From Flammulina velutipes (lineage: Eukaryota > Basidiomycota > Agaricomycetes > Agaricales > Physalacriaceae), in contig CM022377.1 of the NCBI GenBank assembly GCA_011800155.1, positions 930,001-994,000 on the forward strand: a stretch of DNA of 64,000 nt, given 5' to 3'. Of the stretch, positions 58,682 through 64,000 are shown one piece after another (position 1 is the stretch's first letter; every line of letters starts with the position of its first letter). The position numbers were made by a program, and so were the translations under genes. The notes below the pieces were generated by a model. The model saw only the letters and a program-made list of their open reading frames with translations, was not told the origin of the DNA and did not search any database.

Positions 58682-59418
58682 AATTATGGGGGAAGGAAGG
58701 GCAGAGGAAGCGAGGACCGTCCTCTTGTACCCGTGGACATGCGTCGACAGGGAAGTTGTTCGGTTGAGTAAAAGCGGCGTTTTAAGCTCGTTCTTTATCG
58801 CAGGAATCCGCTGGTGGCGACATAGAACAGTGCGATAGAAATCGTAGCCAGCTAGGTAGTCGCCTTCGCAATTATCTTCCAGACCCGATTCTCAAAGACT
58901 TGGTGTCCGCCGTAAAAGCAAAATGTGCAGCCTTTCTCCAAAGGCCAAGTCATTACCGTTATTACCTATGTGACAGACAGACTGGTCCAGCAGTATAATC
59001 CGACAAATGAGTTGGTTAATATACGGCATTGACATTGACAGAAGACATCACGATGTCAAATAATCTGCGGAACGATCCTTAGTTAGAGAAGAACGTGTGA
59101 ATGTCAAAGGTGAGCTCTCAGAAGCGGTGGAATCTAGAGAGTTGCTTAGTGTGAGGAGAGAAGCGATAGATATCCTCCTACCTCCAGACCTGACAGAAGA
59201 GCAGTTGTCCGACCAGAGGAGGTAAAGGAAACCTATACAGCAGTCATGACTAGTGGCAAGAATTTGTTTCGCTAGAGTATAGGTTTCTTGTCGAGAGGTA
59301 TCGCAAGTTATGTTGGAGCCAGAGTACTTTGCATTCAAGGATAGCGTGATGGGCCAATCTGAAGCTAAGTTGACAAGTGGTGATGGTGTTGAAGTAAGCT
59401 TGATCCAACACCGCGATC
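58682..59418. promoter_or_regulatory. 740-bp divergent intergenic region
   Basis: Lies between the start codons of the peroxidase-2 gene (minus) and the NUDIX gene (plus). No supported gene inside. Confidence 0.45.
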
Positions 59419-60624
59419 ATGCCAAATCTTTCTTTGCTTGACATCGTCGACGTCTGCGACAACGCGCGTCCGACGCAGCCCGGCCACACCAACGCCTTCG
59501 ACAACGAGCACCTAGTGCCCTTCTACCTTTCGTCGAGCCCATCGAGCCCAGTCGTCGGCCTCCTACGCCCAACTATCATCGATAAACTCTCACAAGAAAC
59601 CACCAATGTCTGGGAAATCCACGACAAACGCGTCAGCTTTCACCATAGCATCGACACGCCATCCAAACGAACAGCCGCCATGAAAGAGCTCTGCGAACGA
59701 TGGCGCGACCAGGAGCTCTTCCCCGCCGTCTGCGGTCCGAAGAAATGGCGCAGCGAGCTGTATCCCATCTGGAAGGACCCCTTTGGCATTCAAGAATACC
59801 CGCAGGAGGATAGCGACGCGTCCAACTATGCTTTCGAAATGGAACGCTCCGCTTGCGCGCTCTTTGGCGTTGTCACCTACGGCGTCCATCTGTCGATCTA
59901 CGAACACAGTGCCGATGGGTTGAAGATCTGGATTCCAACAAGGGCTCGTACGAAGCAAACGTATGTTTCTATACTGTCACGAACAACCAACCTGCCATTC
60001 ATTCTCACAGGTGGCCAGGTTACCTCGATAACAGTGTCGCTGGAGGCATCCCGAGCGGCATGCCAAAGTTTGAATCGTTGGTGAAAGAATGCATGGAGGA
60101 GGCTAGCATCGAAGAGTATATCGTTCGCGAGCATGCACGTTCCACTGGCGCAGTTAGCTACTTCTTCCGGTAAGCTCAAAACTCTTGCCTTTCAAAATAC
60201 TCACAGCCGTCCACAGAACCTCGGAAGGCTGGTTACAACCAGAGGTTGAGTGCGTATGTTCCTACACCCTCATCCGTATCCTGATAATTGTATAGATACC
60301 TCTACGATCTCGTGATTCCACCCTCTCATCCGAATCCTGCTGCATTCGTGCCGAAACCGCTCGATGGAGAGGTAGAATCTTTCGAGCTCCTCGACATCGA
60401 TGTCATCCGGACGAAGATGCGCCAAGGACTGTTCAAACCCAATTGTGCCATTGGTAGGGCTGTTCTTACTCTCATCTTGTCATGCCAGTGCTCATCAACC
60501 CTCAGTGATAATCGACCTTCTCATCCGTCTTGGTTACGTTACACCGGAAAATGAGCACAACTACATGAAGGTGCTGACACGTATTCACAATGACTTTGAC
60601 TACACTCGCTGGAAGGATCTGTAG
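59419..60624 (+). CDS. DUF4743 + NUDIX hydrolase (thiamin-pyrophosphokinase-related)
   Basis: About 330 aa, five exons. The N-terminal DUF4743-type region reads MPNLSLLDIVDVCDNARPTQ, then FYLSSSPSSPVVGLLRPTII and SKRTAAMKELCERWRDQELF. The NUDIX part reads GVVTYGVHLSIYEHSADGLK then IWIPTRARTKQTWPGYLDNS. The Nudix box is VAGGIPSGMPKFESLVKECM then EEASI (GG-x-P-xG...ECxEEAS). Then YLYDLVIPPSHPNPAAFVPK, FELLDIDVIRTKMRQGLFKP and CAI precede VIIDLLIRLGYVTPENEHNY. Relatives (yeast YJR142W, N-terminal part of S. pombe Tnr3) hydrolyse oxidised thiamin diphosphates. The box keeps its metal-binding Glu pair. Probably cytosolic. Confidence 0.9.
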
Positions 60625-61443
60625 CCGCTTCGACACATCAATCCATCCATGCATTCGTAAACCTATCACCTCCGTCAATGGGTTCCTCTCCACACACAAG
60701 CCCTCGATTACTGGCTCCTTAGGGAACATCCATTGTGTTTCGTGTATCGTCCCTTTTTCGCTGGATGGCTTTCGTGATAGCAAGACGAAAGTGAATGATC
60801 AACCCAGCCCCAAGCCTTTCCACAATCAACTTGCGAAGTACTAGCTAGCGTTCCGATTTGGAGGTATGTTTGCGATCTCGCAAGGTTGGACTATTGACAG
60901 CGATGTTCTATCTAGACTACTGGTCTATGCCTACGAATCATGGTGGACGTTTTCTATGACGGCCCAGAGATTGAGGGTGACGACCAACTGTATCATCAAT
61001 GGGGTCAAGCAAGTCATTTATCACTTGAAGGATGGTTACTGACCGTCCCCCTCCAAATATAGGTGTTGCTTTACTGTCACCCGGGATACCAAGAAATGGC
61101 GAAAACCAACTTGGATGCTGGGCACTCTTAGTCTTTCGCTCCACTTGCTCTTAGACTGTTGAGTAGCTTCTATCTGTGATACCCTACCACAGACATTGCA
61201 TACGAGCCACCACCAACGAATCGTATTGATTTTGTTATCAACTGCGTGGACAGACATTGTTCCCGATTAGGAAAGTCGCTTGTCGCCTCCTCCAGGTGCC
61301 TCCAGCCAAACATCCATCCATATGCGGACGTTTCTTTCACTCCTCGAGGGGCGCTGGCAAGTATATCATGATCCCCTTCCGTTCTGGTCGAAAACAAGAA
61401 CCATTCCCCCGCTCTTCCATCGCCTCTCCATTCTTGCAGAATA
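60625..61443. other. Intergenic, no gene seen
   Basis: Only short antisense frames (for example 61036-61257) without family features. Confidence 0.45.
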
Positions 61444-61703
61444 ATGCAGTTCAAATTTGCATTCCTTGTTCTCGCCTCGCGTGAGTTGTTGCCTGAAAAT
61501 CCTTGTTTTAATTTCTTATTAACGTTGACGCGTAGTCTCCGCGTGTGTGGTATACGCTGCGCCTGTTGCTGAGGCGGCGCCTAAACTCGAGCAAGTTGAT
61601 GTACGTTCTTTATTCGTCTTTGATGTCAATACAAGTGTACTGACGACCATGTTAGCCTCGAGATCCTGGGTGTCGCGGCCAGGGCGCTAGCAGCTGCTAT
61701 TAA
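61444..61703 (+). CDS. Tiny secreted peptide precursor, 49 aa, three exons
   Basis: Exons 61444-61480, 61536-61600 and 61656-61703 (150 nt together) use clean sites: GTGAGT...GCGTAG and GTACGT...GTTAG. The signal peptide reads MQFKFAFLVLASLSACVVYA then A. A short Ala/Pro/Glu propeptide-like part follows (APVAEAAPKLEQVD). The end is PRDPGCRGQGASSCY, with two Cys able to form one disulphide. The DPR-like region could be trimmed. No frame is longer than about 20 codons without splicing, so gene finders would likely miss it. Function unknown; small secreted peptides of this layout are common in Agaricomycetes. Confidence 0.6.
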
Positions 61704-62428
61704 TTCATATTTCCTCGTATGTGTTCACTTCTTCTTTCTACCTAACTCAATCCTCATCGCTGTTTTATTTCCGTAGCCCACTCGAGCCGCGCTCAATACC
61801 CCAAAACTTCATACCCCACTACACACCACGCGCCCATTCCATACGCGCCCTACCTACCCACCTTTCGTTTACCACATCTACCTATCCCCTACTACATCCC
61901 CATTATTTTTTTGGTCCGCGGTCGTTTAGAAACATCGCGTTGACAGTGTATCCCTAGTGTCTCCTTCGCCTTCACTTTCCCCGGTTGCTTTGTCGTCATT
62001 ATGTATGTAGTATGTCATCCACAGCTAATATCATCCGGCCTGTCTGCATACTACTTGCGTATTCCGAGACGTTGGTTCTTGAAAGCAGAGACCAATTCGT
62101 GCCTACACTGTTTCGCTTCCTTCGACTTTGTACTTCACGTGCTTCACAGTTCAAATCACCTGGCTTGTTATGGTCCTTTGTTCGTGACACTGATACATAT
62201 GTATTCGAGCCGCTGGGTCCTGCAAGTATGTACAGACCGGCGGCATGCGCCACTAGCCAAAGAAGTAAAAAACACAGCACATTTTTTCCAAAACTCTACC
62301 TCATGAATTGTTATAGAATCTGACTCATGAGTGTGCTGTCTTCATCTCACAGCTCAGCTTGCCCGCGGATTATTTACAACTTTACGACGGTAGTGCGCCA
62401 CACCACCGGCTGTTGCCGAGAGTAGGTA
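61704..62428. other. 3' flank and intergenic, strand-asymmetric C-rich stretch
   Basis: From about 61740 to 61910 the plus strand is rich in C and T and very poor in G, probably a 3' UTR or 5' region of an unseen transcript. No coding support. Another TGTGGCG-family word (GTGCGCCACAC) lies at about 62393. Confidence 0.4.
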
Positions 62429-62803
62429 CAGTTACGGCAAATACTGATGGGGCCCCCCAAATCGGGTAACTCAGTGATCCCGCCACATTCCCGACACATA
62501 GGTTAGCCTGGGAGAGGGTTGCCAAGTTGTATGTACATTATATGGTCTATTCATGTGGAAGAAATTTTGATATCCTTACATTTTTGGGCCAGAAATGGCT
62601 TGAAGCAGTCGAAATGTACCATGTACTATACAGCGTATTCTGACCTTATTTCTGAGGATTTTTACATCGTTCTTTTATCTATCTAAACCTCTCGGACTCA
62701 TGGAGTACAGCAGGGAGTTACTTGACTGACCTGAACATTGTGAATGTGGCGGCATCAGCGAATTACCCGATTTGGGGGGCCCCATCAGTACTTGCCGTAA
62801 CTG
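62429..62803. mobile_element. MITE of Tc1/mariner type (375 bp)
   Basis: Terminal inverted repeats of about 62 bp (62429-62490 and 62742-62803) match at all but about five positions. Both begin CAGTTACGGCAA and share ACTGATGGGGCCCCCCAAAT then CGGGTAA. Both ends are flanked by TA (62427-62428 and 62804-62805), the target duplication of Tc1/mariner elements, whose ends also often begin CAGT. The 250 bp interior is AT-rich and has no ORF, so the element is non-autonomous. It ends 46 bp before the ATG of the BTB gene. Confidence 0.85.
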
Positions 62804-62850
62804 TATAGGGGTAACTGGGATCTCTGTCTTGTATCAAGGTGAACTTCACG

Positions 62851-63852
62851 ATGGTCGACAAGCGTATTTACGGTCAACAATTTTTCTGCCAACCTACTCC
62901 CTCGTCCAGCCACGACCTAGTCATCCACACATCTGATGACCAACGTTTATTCGTCCTAAAAGGATTCCTCATGTACAACTCCCTTTTCTTTGCCGATATC
63001 CTTTCGCATGCGATTCCCGACGAAACGTACATGGGCCTCCCTGTCATCCGGGTGCCAGAGAACTGCAGGACCATGTGTACAGTCCTGCAACTATGTTATC
63101 CTAAACTGCGCCCCTGGCTATACGACCTCGATGGACTTGAGGAGGTCATAGACACTCTTCAAAAATACATCATGGACGAACCAAAAAAGGATTTGGTGAA
63201 AAACCTAGAGCTCAGGGGTTGGTTCAAGAAAGAGCCTCTGAAGCTTCTGTCATTAGGTCTTCGTTACGACTGGAAGGACGCCACGCGTATCGCTGCGAAT
63301 GAGCTTCTATTTCTATCGCCACAAGAACTGTCAGCTCTTTGTACCGCCGATACAACTGGTACCATCGACGAACAGGCACTATTGGACTACCACAAACGGT
63401 GCGGCGCATTCGTTGAAGAACGGCTCTCGGCTCTTTCTCATTCTCATCGAGTAGATTTCGCATCCCCGTTGAAAATGATCTACATCTGCAAAACGGAGGC
63501 TGCCGGCCTCATGCGCATAGTACACTCCGAACGAGGCTGCTCTTGTCAAAAAAGCTTAGGTCAAATTTGCCTGAGTCTCCCAGAAAAAGATATTTGGTGC
63601 CATGATTGGGTGGAGACTTTTCTCACAACTATGCGGGAGCGGGTAGGTGCCCGACCTTTGGGAGGGGTGACGCTCGACGATGCGATTATAAACAGGATCA
63701 CTCCAATCGCCATGGCGCAGTGCAGTACACAGACAGCAGTGGATGTTAGATGTATCATGGAGACCATTGCGGATTGGGAGCAGGGCGTTGTCAGGTTCCA
63801 AGTACCTCTAGTGCCAACCTCGAACCACTCGCTTCGTCGCCGCGGGATTTGA
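62851..63852 (+). CDS. BTB/POZ-domain protein
   Basis: A single exon of 333 aa. It starts at ATG 62851 (MVDKRIYGQQFFCQPTPSSS); a methionine four codons earlier would need GTG. The BTB fold reads SHDLVIHTSDDQRLFVLKGF then LMYNSLFFADILSHA, and GLPVIRVPENCRTMCTVLQL then CYP. A BACK-like helical region follows (LLSLGLRYDWKDATRIAANE then LLFLSPQELSAL). A Cys-rich segment SERGCSCQKSLGQICLSLPE occurs late. Many Agaricomycetes carry large families of such intron-poor BTB proteins. Known BTB proteins act as dimeric adaptors, often for Cul3 ligases; here that is inference. A MITE sits in its 5' region. Confidence 0.85.
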   Translation: MVDKRIYGQQFFCQPTPSSSHDLVIHTSDDQRLFVLKGFLMYNSLFFADILSHAIPDETYMGLPVIRVPENCRTMCTVLQLCYPKLRPWLYDLDGLEEVIDTLQKYIMDEPKKDLVKNLELRGWFKKEPLKLLSLGLRYDWKDATRIAANELLFLSPQELSALCTADTTGTIDEQALLDYHKRCGAFVEERLSALSHSHRVDFASPLKMIYICKTEAAGLMRIVHSERGCSCQKSLGQICLSLPEKDIWCHDWVETFLTTMRERVGARPLGGVTLDDAIINRITPIAMAQCSTQTAVDVRCIMETIADWEQGVVRFQVPLVPTSNHSLRRRGI

Positions 63853-64000
63853 TGACACGGGAATGCTACTTGGACTGACAGCAAAGCTGCTAGTTTGAAT
63901 CTACTCTGGTGTGCATTGATCTTGTCATTTTCCTCATCGTCTAAGTCACTCGATATGAGTTGTTTCACCCGTGATAGAGTTTAAACCTCTCAACGCGAGG
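63853..64000. other. 3' flank at window end
   Basis: Downstream of the BTB gene; nothing recognisable. Confidence 0.4.

Overview
The window is nuclear DNA from a filamentous basidiomycete, most probably an Agaricomycete. Genes are dense and lie on both strands. They carry many short introns (about 45-60 bp, GTRNGT...YAG, CTNAC-like branch points), and some exons are very small (22, 32 and 11 nt in one gene). Gene content fits this: a cytosolic-tailed one-TM protein with two beta-sandwich repeats, a BTB protein, secreted pepsin-like proteases, an AA9-like oxidase, a peroxidase-2 family haem protein and CmcJ/NvfI-type oxidoreductases. Most boundaries below come from reading splice sites by eye, so inner exon edges are approximate.

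Layout. 1-3.0 kb: two tandem pepsin-like aspartic proteases on the minus strand, the first cut by the window edge. A third, divergent paralogue sits at 29.0-30.4 kb on the plus strand. 3.3-7.3 kb: a small candidate gene, an uncharacterised one-TM protein, a CYSTM protein and a DJ-1/PfpI protein. 7.5-11.6 kb: two tandem MFS (DHA1-type) transporters. 12.2-16.9 kb: a one-TM receptor-like protein and a CNNM/Mam3-type CBS protein, both minus. 17.0-19.3 kb: a USP-like protein with UBA and UIM motifs but no visible catalytic Cys or His. 19.9-21.3 kb: an AA9-like secreted protein with an Arg-rich, dibasic C-terminal tail. 22.1-25.2 kb: an AAA+ ATPase. 25.5 kb: a small secreted Arg-rich candidate. 25.9-28.6 kb: mannose-6-phosphate isomerase and NOSIP, divergent with only 40 bp between their start codons.

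30.7-35.6 kb: an ill-defined membrane protein, a secreted LVIVD/choice-of-anchor-B protein, and a 1.8 kb gene-poor stretch. 35.6-42.6 kb: a class III aminotransferase (GABA-transaminase type), a MOV10/SDE3-type RNA helicase and the 2-oxoglutarate dehydrogenase E2 subunit. 42.8-43.6 kb: a broken AAA-ATPase-like gene. 44-52 kb: two inverted CmcJ/NvfI paralogues enclosing a sugar-transporter MFS and a large uncharacterised acidic protein. 52.5-58.7 kb: GH47 alpha-mannosidase, an RNF216-like RBR ubiquitin ligase and a membrane-anchored peroxidase-2 protein, all minus. 59.4-60.6 kb: a DUF4743/NUDIX protein. 61.4-61.7 kb: a tiny secreted peptide gene. 62.4-62.8 kb: a 375 bp Tc1/mariner-type MITE directly upstream of a BTB-domain gene.

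The genes form no single pathway. Metabolic housekeeping genes (PMI, aminotransferase, KGD2) are mixed with secreted and accessory families. The points most worth follow-up are the catalytically dead USP, the tailed AA9-like protein, several unannotatably small spliced peptide genes, the MITE at a promoter, and a recurring TGTGGCG word found in intergenic DNA and as inverted repeats.
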